Below are positions 11,642 to 24,700 of a stretch of 64,000 nucleotides of DNA, in pieces. The notes under the pieces are model-generated. The model was not told the DNA's origin. It did no database searches and saw nothing but the letters and a program-made list of their open reading frames with translations. The stretch comes from Corythucha ciliata (Eukaryota > Arthropoda > Insecta > Hemiptera > Tingidae). Location of the stretch: NCBI GenBank assembly GCA_038030265.1, contig CM075938.1:5061009-5125008 (forward strand). The letters are read 5' to 3'. The number at the start of each line of letters is the position of its first letter. The stretch's first letter is position 1. Both the position numbers and the translations under genes were made by a program.

Positions 11642-12421
11642 AGGAAACAAGAACGTGAATTTGTAAGGGAACGTTTTTAGCGAAGACATCTGCCGATGGC
11701 TGCAACATTACGGCACGCCTTGCGCCTTCCCAGGGCTGGGCAGTAATTGAATTAAAGTAATTTCACATTTTAGTCATCATTCCACCCAGCCAGCACACTC
11801 TCTGGACATCTTGCTGGCCTCATCATAGCCTCAATCTCTCAGTTAAGGGCAATTTTTGGACTCTACCCGCAAATTAGCGATTTTCTCAATTTTGGCCGAG
11901 TGTATCGTTCTTCTCAATTTCAGCCGCAGATTAGCAGTTTTTCCCCACCCTCTCACATAGCCATGAATTTGCACATTTTCTCAACTTTAGCAGCAAAGTA
12001 TCGTTTTTATCCCGTGAGCGATTTTTCTTAATTATCCACGACTTTTCGCGTTTTCCTCGCGAATTAGCGGTTTCTTCACCTACTGCCACAAATAGGCGTT
12101 TTTTTTCAATTTCAGCCTGAAAAGTTGCCTTCAGAATCCGCAAATTGGCGTGTGTTCAGTTTTGGTGCAAATAAGAATTTTTCTCAATTTCAACCGCGAA
12201 TTAGCGCTTTTTTTTAATTGTAGCGGCGACGCGTCGTAGCGTTTCAAACCTGTGAATTAGCGAATTTTCTCAATTTCAGTCACAAATTGGCGTCTGGCGC
12301 AATTTTAGCTGTAAATTGGCGATTTTTTCCATTTTTAGCCTCGAATTAGCAATTTTCTTAATTTTTAGGCTCAAAATTAACCTTTCTCTTAATTTTGACC
12401 AGACTGATTATTTTATTTTCT

Positions 12422-12562
12422 AAGGCCCGGTTCACAAGCACTATGTTTACGTTCTGTGGAGTCTATGCAGCCAAACAAAGTTACTCCCTCAAAAAATGAA
12501 TCATTTTTATAGGTTGCATAGACACCACATAACACAAACATAGAGCTTGTGAACAGGGCCTA
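12422..12562. mobile_element. TA-flanked MITE nested in the hAT-like element
   Basis: Termini GGCCCGGTTCACAAGC and GCTTGTGAACAGGGCC are inverted repeats, and the match continues through ACTATGTTTACGTT and GTCTATGCA. TA lies outside each end. About 140 bp, non-coding. Confidence 0.8.
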
Positions 12563-13635
12563 AATATTACCCGCAGATTAGCGGCTTTTCACATTTTACC
12601 ACCGCATTAGCAATTTTGTATAACTTTTATATGTACAGATTATTGCTTCTTTTCAGTTCTAGCCGTGAATTAGCGTATTTTTTAACATTGTACTATAGCC
12701 ATGCATGAGTTTGCCATTTTTCTGAATTTTAGCCACAAAAATGCCTTCAGAAGGTGCGAATTTAAATTGTAAAGGTATTTTTTTTTTTTTTTTTTTCAAA
12801 CCAAAAAATTTACATCTATCCGTCCATTTCTGTCAAAAAATAATCATTTTAAAATTATAAATTTCACGGCTTATTCGAGAATTAGTGATGTTTCTCAATT
12901 TTAGCTGCGAATTATCGCTTTTTCTCCATTTTAGCTGCGTGGTAGCGTCTCCAACCCGTGCATTACCTACCGAGTTTTGTCAATTTTTGCCAAGAATTGG
13001 CGTTTGACTCAAATTAAACTGCAAATTAGCAATTTTTTCAATTTATAACTGAGAATTAGCACTTTTCCCCAATTTGAACTGAAAATTAACGTTTTTCTTA
13101 ATTTTAGCCGCGCTAATTGGTGATTTTTTCAATTTTTGCCGCGAATTAGTGATTTTCTTCATTTTGTATCCGCGAATAAACGTTCTCATAACTTTATATC
13201 TGCAAATTGCAAATTAGCGATTTTTCCCAATTTCAGCTGTGAAATAGCGTTTTGTGCTAATTTTGCGGCCATTCAGCATCCTATTCCCTTTTTCATTTGC
13301 GAATGGGCGATTTTACGCCATTTCAGTTGTGAATTTGCCATTTGTGTCCAATTTTATCCTGAAAGCTTCTTTTATTTGTCAGTATTATAGCGTCTTTTCT
13401 CAACTTTAACCGCGGGGTTTGCTCAAATACAACACTTTTGCGTTGATTTCCACAATTTATTCGAAGAATGGCCTCTATGTACCGCGAATCAGCGATTTTG
13501 TCCTTAATTTTAGTCTGAAAGTTGCATCGCGAGACCACGAATCAGAGCTGTTTAGCAGCTATAGCCAAAAATATTACCTATTTTTGTCTGATAGAGGGTT
13601 TCCCCGTACCTGGGTACACTACTGCGTTGGGTCTG

Positions 13636-14092
13636 AAGTCCAAGGATTTTTTTTTTTTTTTTTTTTTGAGGGCTCGGACGGTCTCCCGACTCCGAAGGTG
13701 CCAAAAGCCTTTCGGCCCATACACCATACCCACTTGGGGCCCGGACTCGGGAGAGCCTAGTACGGCTCCTCAAACCTATTTATCCTTTCCAGCAAACTCA
13801 GGAGACGGGTCCCATTCTCCTTTGAGAAGCTGGGGAAGGGTATCCTATCGTCACCAAAAATGGTGTATCTGGCCGCCGCGTAGCCGTCACACTCGCATAC
13901 GACGTGCTCCGCGGTTTCTTCAGCCTCCCCACACCTTTCGCAGTCGGGCCCCCCCCCCACTGCCCCCATGATTGACAAATGCCTATTAAGGGCGTAATGC
14001 CCTGTATATATCCCTACTATCCGTCTAAGCTTAACCCGTGTTAGTCCCAGCAACCATGCCGAAGCTTCCTGGTCTTCCTCAAGTCCAAGGAT
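13636..14092 (-). mobile_element. 5'-truncated LINE insertion with poly(A) and 12-bp target duplication
   Basis: The direct repeat AAGTCCAAGGAT (13636-13647 and 14081-14092) bounds the insertion, and a 20-base T run at 13648-13667 is the poly(A) tail of a minus-strand element. The only coding part is the C-terminal open frame 14053-13757: LTGHYALNRHL-type text (here YTGHYALNRHL) and a CCHC finger, CERCGEAEETAEHVVCEC. Severe 5' truncation leaves no RT. The tail, duplication and truncation together show target-primed reverse transcription into the hAT-like element. Confidence 0.9.
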
Positions 14093-14643
14093 AAAGCTGG
14101 ACGTACTCGGGGACCTTTTCGGGCTGCTTCAAGTCCAGAAAATCTGCTAAATCTAACCTCATGAAACGCTCATGGAGATTTTATGGGGCTCTTCGTTATG
14201 ATACTAGTGCTCCTTCGTTCGTATACTTGTGGCTCTGGCGGGGGGGGGGGATCTATCCATTCCCCGTGACAGTTCGCAGGCCGGGATGAGGGGCAAAATT
14301 TGCAAATTTGACCCCGGACATTTCGCAACCCTACTCATGCGACGCGCTTGGCATCTTGGGGCTATGCTGTTCCTGCTTCCTATCTAAAAGATCTGTTCTG
14401 ACGTTCGATTGTTGGCTGGACGCACTAAAAAAATGACAGTGAACAAGAGCAAGACGCTTGCGTGTTCCACAAATCCAGCTCTTGGGTAATTGGTAATTGG
14501 AAAAGTAATTCAATTACAGTAATTGTAAGTAATTATTCGTGAAAGTGAAAAGTAATTGGTAATTTGTAGTTAATCCTCTTTTTTGGAAGTAATTTGTAAT
14601 TAATTACCCAAAAAGCTGTAATTTGCCCACCCCTGCGCCTTCC

Positions 14644-15781
14644 TAGGAAACCCAAGCAGTAAGCCGCTAAGCTCCCCACCGATCCAACACGCACTCAGAG
14701 TTCCGCGCTGATTTATGCTCGCATCGCTGCGTGCTTGATGATCCTCTTTTGTTCATGTTTCGGAATAGCGAGTGGATATGATCTATCGAGGTTGGAATGC
14801 CTGGAACTGTCGGTATAATTGTGCTATTGAAAGAAAACGCGATATTTTTTTAGTTTTGGCCTTAAAAGACGAATGAACATTAGGGGTATTTATGGTCAAA
14901 AGTTTAACCCGAGTTTAATCCTCAGGGGGGGGGGCATCAAAAAGAGACCCGCACCGGGCATCACTTGCCCTTGCTACGCCCCTGACGTTCAGGCGCCAAA
15001 AATCCAGTAGTCAACAAGGTAACACCAACCAGCCGACGGAAAAAACGTTTTAAACGTTGAACTGATGCCACAACTGAGGAACTACAGAGAGATTCCTTGT
15101 TCTTCCCATCTACTGCGAACTGTTCGGAGCATTGCGACTGTCAAAGGGGTTTGAACCTTAAGTTCAAATATTGGCGATCATATTATCGCGGTATATGGCT
15201 GGCTCGTGAAAATTAAGGTTTTAGTACTTGAAAAGAAAATGTAGGGAAAAATGCCACAAGCCTCGACTTATCTTTGGGGAAGATGAAGATTCCCCAGGAC
15301 ATAACCAAATAACAAAAATTAATTCACCAAATCCAAACGAAAATAAGCCTTTAAAAAATACTTACGAGGATAAAGACATGTTGAGAGGACAGTTCCGACT
15401 GATTTTTCCACGTTTTTATTAAACTACACCACAATCAAAATAGACGAAAAATACAGTATTTTACATAAGAATGAACATTTTCGCCATATTGGACTACTCT
15501 CTCACTCACTCATTTTCTCTCTCACTCGCTCTTTCTCAAGCAAGGAAGTCTTCGTGCGGTTTGTGCTGGGAGGGAGAGCTGCGCAGACTGAAGTGCGCGA
15601 AAACATTTCGAGGTTTCAACCTTTTTTTGACAAGAGGAGCGTAACCTGGTCATTCAACAGGATTGTGATGTGATAATTTATTAAGCACCGAACTTTTTTA
15701 TTTTATTTTTAATTTTTTTATTCAGTTTATCATCAGTTTGTTAAGCTGGTGTTTTATTTTAGACGTGTCCTGTGCATGTAA
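14644..15781. other. Upstream region of PIX, no gene recognised
   Basis: Presumed promoter and 5' UTR of the PIX gene; no TATA box can be assigned with confidence. It holds a CTCTCACTCACT-type pyrimidine microsatellite at about 15500-15535. A 64-codon open frame at 15228-15422 has no recognisable features. Confidence 0.45.
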
Positions 15782-18700
15782 ATGCCTTCTAGGGTTGGCA
15801 TGGCTTCCGAAAGTCCACCTTTTCTAGTCCAAGCTCTCTATCAATTCAAGGGATCCAACAATGACGAGGTAAAAAAAACTTGATTTAATTTAAATCCTTT
15901 ACTTTAACAACAAATCGAGGGATTTCTTTGCAGCTATGCTTCAAAAAAGGCGATATAATCACAGTGACTCAAGTAGAGGACGGAGGATGGTGGGAAGGTA
16001 CTTTGGGCGAAGTCACTGGCTGGTTCCCTTCAAATTACGTCAAGGAGTACAAGCCGCAAAGTGAGACTATTAGGTGTAATAATAGACTTATTCATTTACT
16101 ATTTTGAACATTTCTTGCAAAAGGTGAACACCTTAGCCCTTTGAAAGTTGTCTCGGACCTTGCAGTACAGCAAAGAGCCAACCGGATGCTCGTATTAAAA
16201 GACTTTATTGAGTCTGAAAAGACATTCGTGAAGGAATTGCAGCAATTTGTATCCAATTACATGAACCCCATTGAGAAATCAACAATTCTGGCGAAAGACG
16301 AGTACGCTTGCCTTATGAACAACTTGGACGAGATAATAAATTTCCACGAGAGTCTTCACAATGGGTTGGAAATTGTTGCGAACAAGCCTCCGAACGAGCA
16401 ACGAATCGGTAAATTGTTGTTGACTCTAGCGCCTCGCTTCAAGAAGGTTCACTCGTCCTACTGTGCGGGTCACCCCAAGGCAGCCTTCGTGTTGAATAAA
16501 CACAAGTTAGATTGTTTAAAATCCCTGTTATTTTGTTGCCTACATTTAAACATAATTTTCTTACACCAGGGAACAGCTTCAAGCGTTATTCCCAGCCGAC
16601 TCCACCAATTTTCTCACGTTGACCGCCACGCTCAGTAAACCGTTTCGACGTCTCGACAAATATTGCACGTACATGCAAGAAGTGGAACGACACTTGGAGG
16701 AGAGTCACCAGGACCGTGGCGATACTCAGAGAGCCGTGGCAGTGTACAAAGAAATTGCCACCTCCTGTTCAATGACGAGACGTCAGAATGAAATGGAAGT
16801 GGAAATAGCCAACGGTGGTGTTCGTGGCTGGGAGGGACAGGACATTGACAAATTGGGTCATATCATACATATGGGCTCAGTGGCAATTGCACCCGACCAC
16901 AAAGACCGGTACTTTGTGCTCTTCCCGGCGACTTTGTTAATGCTTAGTGCTAGTCACCGAATGAGCGCTTTTATATACGAGGTGAGTGATCTAATCGTTG
17001 CTTTTACCATGACGGAAATCATTATTTATGTTCTCCATGTAGCATGTATCTCAATTGCACAGGTTTTTTTTTGTGTGTTTAGGTTAGTTTAGGTTAAAAT
17101 GTGACCTCAGAATCAGAATAATTTTGGTTTTAGTTATGGCGTTCACCATTCAATGCAATACGCTAGTGTGGTGTAAGTTTTTCCACCCGTCCTCTCTGAA
17201 TGAATGCAGAGGACGCGGCACTACGCGGGGGGCGATAGACACCCCCCCCCCCCGAGCTACAAGTACAAGAACGAAAGGGCACTAGTACCAACGTTCTTAA
17301 AAGCTCCATAAAATCACCAAAAATGAGCGTTTCTCGTTGAAATTAGGTTTGGCAGATTTTCTCGACTTCAGTCAGCCCGAAAAGTTCCGCGTGTATCCAG
17401 CTGCTTCCTTGGACTGGCCAAAATGGCAAATTCACAACTGAAATGTCGAAAAATCGTCTATTTTCATGTAAAAAAAGAGAATAAATGTGCTGATTCGCTG
17501 CAAACTTATCAGAAAACGCTATTTCACTGCTGAAATGGAGAAAAATCACTAATTCGCGGCTGAAATTGGGAAAATGCAAATCCGTATAGCTTCTGAAAGA
17601 TTCAGGGCTCAAACTAACAAACAGCGCTAATCCATAGCAGAAAGTAGAAAAAAAATTGCTTATGCGGGGCTAAAATTTAAGAAACAACGCTGCTAAAATT
17701 GAAAAAAAATGTGTGTGAATTAGGGCGGCTAACATTAAAAAACACTAATTTTCAACTCAAACTGGGAAAAAGTGCTAATTCGCAGCTGAAAATGAAGAAA
17801 ACTATAATTCGTGGCTAAAATTGAGAAAAATCGCCAGTACAAACGATGGAAACTCTGCTGCGCTGCTAAAATTGAGGAAAAGCGCGGGACTGAAATGTAA
17901 AAAAAAAGACGCAGCTAATATTGATAACACCTTCACTAATTAGTCCGGCATAAATAAATAAAAACTCTAGTTTTCAGCTCAAATAAGAAAAAAGTGCTAT
18001 TCCCGTCTAAAAATTGAGGAAAACGCTAATTTGTGGCTAAAATTCAGAAAATTCGCGAATTCTCAAGCTAGAAACGCTTCTACGCAGCTAAAATTGAAAT
18101 AAAGCGCTAATTCGCGTCTAAAATTGAGGAAAAAATTTGCGAATAAAGTGTGTTAAAATTTCTAATTCTGCCATCTCGCCTTCTGAGGACAACTTTGTGG
18201 GTGAAATTGAGAAAGACGGCAAATTCATGGCTTTGAGTAAAAAAAAAAAAAACACTGATTCACGGCTAGAACTGAGAAGAAGCGCTAATCCGTAGATAAA
18301 ATTTAAACGAAATTGCTAATGTGTGGGAAAATGGAAAACTACCCGCTAATTTGCGGCTAATATTGAGAAAATCAGTAATTATTCTGGCTAAAATTAAGAA
18401 AAAAGGTAATTTTCAGCCTGAATTGCAAAAAAATGTGTGTGAATTAGGGCGGCTAACATTAAAAAACACTAATTTTCAACTCAAACTGGGAAAAAGTGCT
18501 AATTCGCAGCTGAAAATGAAGAAAACTATAATTCGTGGCTAAAATTGAGGAAAATGCAAACGATAGAAACTCTGCTGCGCTGCTAAAATTTAGAAAAAGC
18601 GCGGGACTGAAATGTAAAAAAAAAAAAAGACGCAACTAATATTGAAAACACCTTCACTAATTAGTCCGGCATAAATAAATAAAAACCCTAGTTTTCAGCT

Positions 18701-21700
18701 CAAATAAGAAAAAAGTGCTATTCCCGGCTAAAAATTGAGGAAAACGCTAATTTGTGGCTAAAATTGAGAAAATTCGCGAATTCTCAGGCTAGAAACGCTT
18801 CTACGCAGCTAAAATTGAAATAAAGCGCTAATTCGCGTCTAAAATTGAGGTAAAAATTTGCGAATAAAGTGTGTTAAAATTTCTAATTCTGCCATCTCGC
18901 CTTCTGAGGACAACTTTGTGGGTGAAATTGAGAAAGACGGCAAATTCGTGGCTTTGAGTAAAAAAAAAAAAAACACTGATTCACGGCTAGAACTGAGAAG
19001 AAGCGCTAATCCGTAGATAAAATTTAAAAGAAATTGCTAATGTGTGGGAAAATGGAAAACTACCCGCTAATATTGAGAAAATCAGTAATTATTCTGGCTA
19101 AAATTAAGAAAAAGGTTAATTTTCAGCCTGAATTGCAAAAAAAGTGCTAATACGCTGCCAAAATATAAAACAAATTGCCAATTTGCTCTTAAAATATCGA
19201 AAAACGCCAATTCATGGTTACAATGAACAAAATTCGCTAATTCGCGGTTTAGAAACGCTACTGCCCTGCTAAAATTACGAAAAAACGTTAAATCCGCGGC
19301 TGAAATGTAGGAAAACCACTAATTCACGGCTAAAATTGAGAAAATTTTCAATTTTCGCCAAAAATTGCAAAATACGGTAATTAGCGGCTTCCTCGGCCAA
19401 CTTTGAGGCTGAGAAAAAGCGCCAATGTTCGGTTGTGGGTGAAAAACCTTCAAATTCGCGGCTAAAACTGAGAAAAAATCGGTAATCCGTAGCGTATGGT
19501 TATGGTGAACAAAAAAATGCTAACTTATCGTAAACATTTGGAAAAAACCGCTATTTTGCGGCTAATATTGAGTAAAACGCTAATTTTCAGCTCAAAATGA
19601 GTAATGTGCTAATTTCTTGGTTCCTGCTAGAAAAAATCGCTAATTTGCAGCTAAAACTGTGGAAAACGTTAATTCAAGGAAAGTTAAGAAACATGTCTGG
19701 CTCACGGGATAAAAAAAGCTACTTTGCTGCTAAAGTTGAGAAAAAGCGCGGGGGAGGATCACCCAGCTAATTTGCGTTTAATAGCGGCGAATAGCGCTAA
19801 TTTGCTGGTAAAGTTGACAAAAAGCACTCATTCGCGGTTAAAATGGAGAAATTCGCGGCTTAAACTTGTCATAAGCGCTGTTTGGCGGATAGGTTGTGGA
19901 AATAGCGGTAATTTGCATAAAATAAGGAAAAGGCATTGGTTAAAATTAGGAAAAAGCCTTAGAGGTGTTTGTGCATAAAATTAGAGGGCTTTTAGGGGCC
20001 TCTTGAAGATTTCCGCCCACCGGGCCCCGAGGTCCTCCAGTGGTAGTATGATCGAAAGACCATCATGTTCAGAGGGCTACCGGTTTTCTCGACCATTGGA
20101 CTAAAAGTTGAAGCCACTAATAACTTGCCTTCAGAAACCGTTAATTGGCGTTTTCGGGTCATTTCAGGTACGAATTAGCGCTTTTTCTCAAAACCATTGG
20201 GGAATTATCGATTTTCCGCCATTTTAGCAGGGAATTACTGATTTTTCCACTCTTGATCCGCACTTTTTCTCAATTTTAGCAGCGAAATAACGTTTTACCT
20301 CGCGAATTAGGCAATCAGCTAAGTATATTTCTTAATTTTAGTCGTGATTTAGCGATTTTTCACACTTGAAATCCGTGAGTCGAAGATTTGTCCTAATTTA
20401 TGCTGTGAATTATATAGCCATTTATCTCATTTTCAGTCCCAAATTAGCGGTATTCTCAATTTTGGCCTAGAAGTTACATCGGCAAACCTTGAATTTGTGC
20501 TTTTTCCCAATTCGATGCACGAATATTAGCGTTTTCCAAACTTTTAGCCTTTTATACTTGCCCCTAGAACAGCGCATTAGTGCGCCCTCTCAATTTTAGT
20601 CGCCTAAGGGCCTACAAAAAGGTGCGCATTAGTACTTTTCGCTTGACTTTTGAAGAAAGTGGTTATTTGCACAACGGCAATCTCTTGACGAAAGAAAAAC
20701 TTTAATCTTAGCGTGGTATTTCTTACCACCCTCCCCCACCATCCAAACTGAACGGAAAGTCAATTTGCCGCAAATTATTATATAAATCCACGAAATTTGG
20801 GGTTTTAAGGAACCCATTCCGCGAAATTGGCTATTTGAATAAGCCCTGCCCCACAAAATTGCCTTTTTATTGGGTCAAAAGTGCGAAATTTCGTGTTTGA
20901 TGTTGCGAAATTTGCTTTTTTGGAGGTTAGCAAGCCCCGAGAAATTCTTTTTAATGAGACCGGACGCGCTTGGGTTTTTAGATGGGCCCAAACTCGCAAA
21001 ATTGTTTTTTGGTTGAGTCCAACTGGTAAAATTGGTATCAAATGGACCAACCCTGCGAAATGTTGTTATTGAAAAGAGCCAGACTCGTGAAATTGCTCTT
21101 TAAAATGAGCCTGGAAATTTCACCCGAAACGCCGTGAAATTGACTTTTTGTGTGTTGGCAACTACGTGCAATTGTTTTCTGACGTGCCAGATCGGCAAAA
21201 TTTGGCTTTAGAAAAAGCCAAACCGGCACATTGTTGTTTTTTTTAAGTCGCAAAAAGTGAAATTAGGTTATTGTATTTGTCACACCGCGAAATTTGGGTT
21301 CTTTAGGCGTCAAATCCGTGAAATTTGGACATTAAAAGTGCCTAACTGGCGGAATATTGACTTTTCAAATGAGTCCACCCCTCGAAATTGACTTTTTAGG
21401 GAGACGATCCTATGAAATTGGCTTTTTATAGTAGTATGGATAGTAAATTTGTAGCCGAGCTCCCCCTAGCCCGGCCGGGGCCTCTAGGTGTCTGCCTAGG
21501 CATAAATCCGGGCCTCAGTCCGTGTGTATTTTCAGGGCGCACGAATCCGTTATATTTAGTCGGATTCTGCGGAAAAGTAGTTTTCAGTTGGGCTACGAAC
21601 TCAGTTTAGCCATTATCAAGGAGCGAATAGTTAATTTAACCATTTTATGGACGAAAATTGACAGTTCCGTCGTTTGTAAGGTGCGAGTCGTCAGTTTGTC

Positions 21701-24700
21701 ATTTCGTCAGTTTGTCAGGTAATTTTTACAAGGAGTAAACATTAGCCATGGCGATATTTTCAGGGCAAGAAGCCATGCTATTTCAGGTCCGAATGGTCAG
21801 TTTTGTCGTTTTTAGGGGAATTGCCAGTTTGGCCATTTTTACTGCTGGCCTTTCCTTTGTTTAGCCAATTTTGTTACGCGCGAATGATCCGTTTTGACCA
21901 TTTTCAGGGCAGGACACATCTGTTTAGGCATTTTTCATGTAGCAAATAGTGGTCACGTGGGACGTGAATGGTCAGTATTAGTCATTTTTGCCGTGCGAAT
22001 GGCCAGTTTGGCTATTTTCAGCGCGCGAATGGACGATTTAGTCATTTTCAGAGTTGTAAGCATCGTCAGCTTAGCCATTTTTAGAGCGGGAATTTACAGT
22101 TTGGCAAATTTTAGGGCGCAAATATAGTTAGTTCAGCCCTTTGCAAGGCACTAATCGACTAATCGTCAGTTTTGCCACTTTGGGGCGCGATTACAGTCAG
22201 TTCAACCGTTTTTAAGGTGGGAACAGTCGTTTGGTATGAAATCTTGTCAAAAACGACGATTTTCCCCCTTACTCCCAGTGTAATGCGGCAATTTCGTATT
22301 AGGATAATATAATGTGCTAGGAGCTTGGCTTTCGTCAAAAATTATTTCGTTTACGAGCTCCATGCCTCCTTGTAAATTCTATTCTCCTGGTCGTTAGGGA
22401 CGAAATCTTGTCAAAAACCACTATTTTGCCCCTTTCTCCCAGTGTAATGCGGCAATTTTCTATCTTTCGTATTAGGAGAGTATAATGTTCTAGGAGCTCG
22501 GCTTCCGTCGAAAATTATTTCTCCGATGATCTCCTCGCACATTCTATTCTCCTGGTCGTTGGGGACTGAATTTGGTCAAAAATGACAGTTTTTGCCCCCA
22601 TTTTTACCCCTGTAAGTGCGGTGATTTCCAATCTTTCGTATTAGGAAAATATAATGTTTTAGGAGCTCGGCTTCCGTCCAAAATGATTTCTTCGATGATC
22701 TCCTCGCACATTCTATTCTCCTGGTCGTTGGGGACTGAATTTGGTAAAAAAACGACAGTTTTTGCTCCTTTTTACAAGTGTAATGCGGCGATTTCCTATC
22801 TTTCGTATTAGGAGAATATAATAATCTAGGAGCTCGGCTTCCGTCCAAAATTATTTCTCCGATGATCTCCTCGCACATTCTATTCTCCTGGTCGTTGAGG
22901 ACTGAATTTGGTCAAAAATGACAGTTTTTGCCCCTTTTTACCCGTGTAAGTGCGGTGATTTCCAATCTTTCGTATTAGGAGAATATAGTGTTTTACGAGC
23001 TTGGCTTCCGTCCAAAATTATTTCTTCGATGATCTCCTCGCACATTCTATTCTCCTGGTCGTTGGGGACTGAATTTGGTCAAAAATGACAGTTTTTGCCC
23101 CTTTTTACCCGTGTAAGTGCGGCGATTTCCTATCTTTCGTAAAAAAATTTTATTGGTTTTGTCCTCAAGCTCCATGCAAATTCTATTCTCCTGGTCGTTG
23201 GGGACGAAATTTTGTCAAAAACAACGCATTTTACCCCTTTCTCCCATCGTGGCCAAACAGCTATTTCTGAGGGTTACATTATTAATTTATTAAGGACGAA
23301 AATTGCGTATTGTTTTTTATATCATGCCTTTGTTATGAGAATCATTTATTATTTAGCTCTAATTTGATTTTTCAAATCAAGGGAAAATTGCCGTTGACTG
23401 GGATCACTGTAACGAAATTGGAAGACAATGAAAACTACAAAAATGCATTCGAAATTACCGGTAAGATGACGTAAAATCGACGCATTTCGCTTTTAAATTC
23501 ACCACTTTACTTTCGCATTCATTTCTTTCTGGAAAGGACCGTTGATTGAGCGGATTATTGCCGTCTGTCAAACCAAAGAAGATCAACACAAGTGGGTTGA
23601 ATTGATCACCCAGCATTGCCGCATGATTGGATCGAAAACTTCCTCGTTAGAGAGAGTGAATTTTGATTCATTTGCATTATTTATTTTTATTTTACGATTC
23701 CGTTTGTTAAGACTTTAATGATTTTTTCGAACAGAAATCAAAAAACATAGAAATCGATCCCAATTACGAGGGTCCTTGGTCAATCAGCCGCCTGAGACCG
23801 TCAGCACCGTCGAGAAGTTACTTTCTGAAAACTGACAAACCCTCCGTTAAAGGTAACTCTCAACATTTCATTTTCTCCGCTTTGGTTTCATTTCATTTTG
23901 TTTGTTCGTGATTAGCTCAGCACAGTTTCGAAGAAGACGCACAAATACTCAGAGTTATCGAGTCCTATTGCACTAGTACAAACGCCAGATATACGTTAAA
24001 CTCAGGTCAGTTAAAACTGTCTTTTTTACATGTTGCATGAAGCATGTTCAGTGGAGAATTAACAGCCGCTTTATCTCAATAGAGTTTAGATATAATTCTG
24101 TACATAGTGTGAGCTTTACTTTACGTTTGATTTAAATTATTCGTTAATTTTTTCGTTATATTTTATTTGAATTGTCGCAACGTCGGGCAGTATTTTATCC
24201 TGCTATTGACAAAAAGTTATTATTTGTAGCCTTAGAAACCCAGAGGGATTGCTTTCGAAATAAAATTAAAGCGTGCTCAACGACGTTGTCGTTGCCTCTT
24301 GCAACATGCATTAATGGTAAAGAAGATCTTCGCTGATTTTGACCGTGTAAAATCGAAACGAGAGGCAAGTGAATGATTCGAGAATGACTCCTCTTTTTTT
24401 TCTTTGTAGCGCAAAAACCGAGCATGTTTCCCGATAGCTAATTTGCAATTTTAGATAGCATGAGTGAAATTGTTGTACAGATTTCGCTGAAGAAAGCATT
24501 TATCTTTGAGAGGACAGAAAATCTCTCGAATTATTTGCTTTTTTTTTTTTTTATTGTATAAGTGTAGAAAGATTTCGACTATTTTTAAGTTACTACTGGC
24601 GTGTGTGTGTGTGTGTGCATTGAATTTACAGTAACTTTACCTTCCTCAAGAATGAGACATCATAAACCACGCACAGGAATTCTCTCATGGCTCGTCGATT

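Larger units (their letters stand above)
11731..14635. mobile_element. Non-autonomous hAT-like element carrying minisatellite
   Basis: The left end is CAGGGCTGGGCAGTAATT and the right end is AATTTGCCCACCCCTG, the inverted CAGGGSTGGGCA-type termini common in hAT elements. Both sides are flanked by the 8-bp direct repeat CGCCTTCC (11723-11730 and 14636-14643), the hAT target-duplication length. Subterminal GTAATTG-rich repeats lie at the right end (about 14480-14620). There is no transposase frame. The interior is the AATTCGCGGC minisatellite, plus a nested TA-flanked MITE (12422-12562) and a nested LINE fragment (13648-14080), so it is an old insertion. Confidence 0.82.
16982..23381. other. 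6.4-kb PIX intron filled with repeats
   Basis: The intron sits between FIYE and GKLPLTG inside the PH domain. It contains the minisatellite block at 17340-19975, a reversed minisatellite block at 20110-20640, other imperfect repeats at 20800-22215 and a 167-bp satellite at 22215-23260. The segment 17217-17390 matches, in reverse orientation, 14100-14330 of the hAT-like element, so repeats from that family are present. All other PIX introns here are below 1.5 kb. Confidence 0.85.

Noticed and set aside
15228..15422. Possible small gene upstream of PIX
   Set aside because: 64 codons, no domain, no conserved features; probably chance.
22572..22878. Open frames in both strands of the 167-bp satellite
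   Set aside because: Side effect of a repeat unit with few stops; no conservation of frame between units.
24595..24620. (GT)n microsatellite
   Set aside because: Ordinary dinucleotide repeat in a PIX intron.
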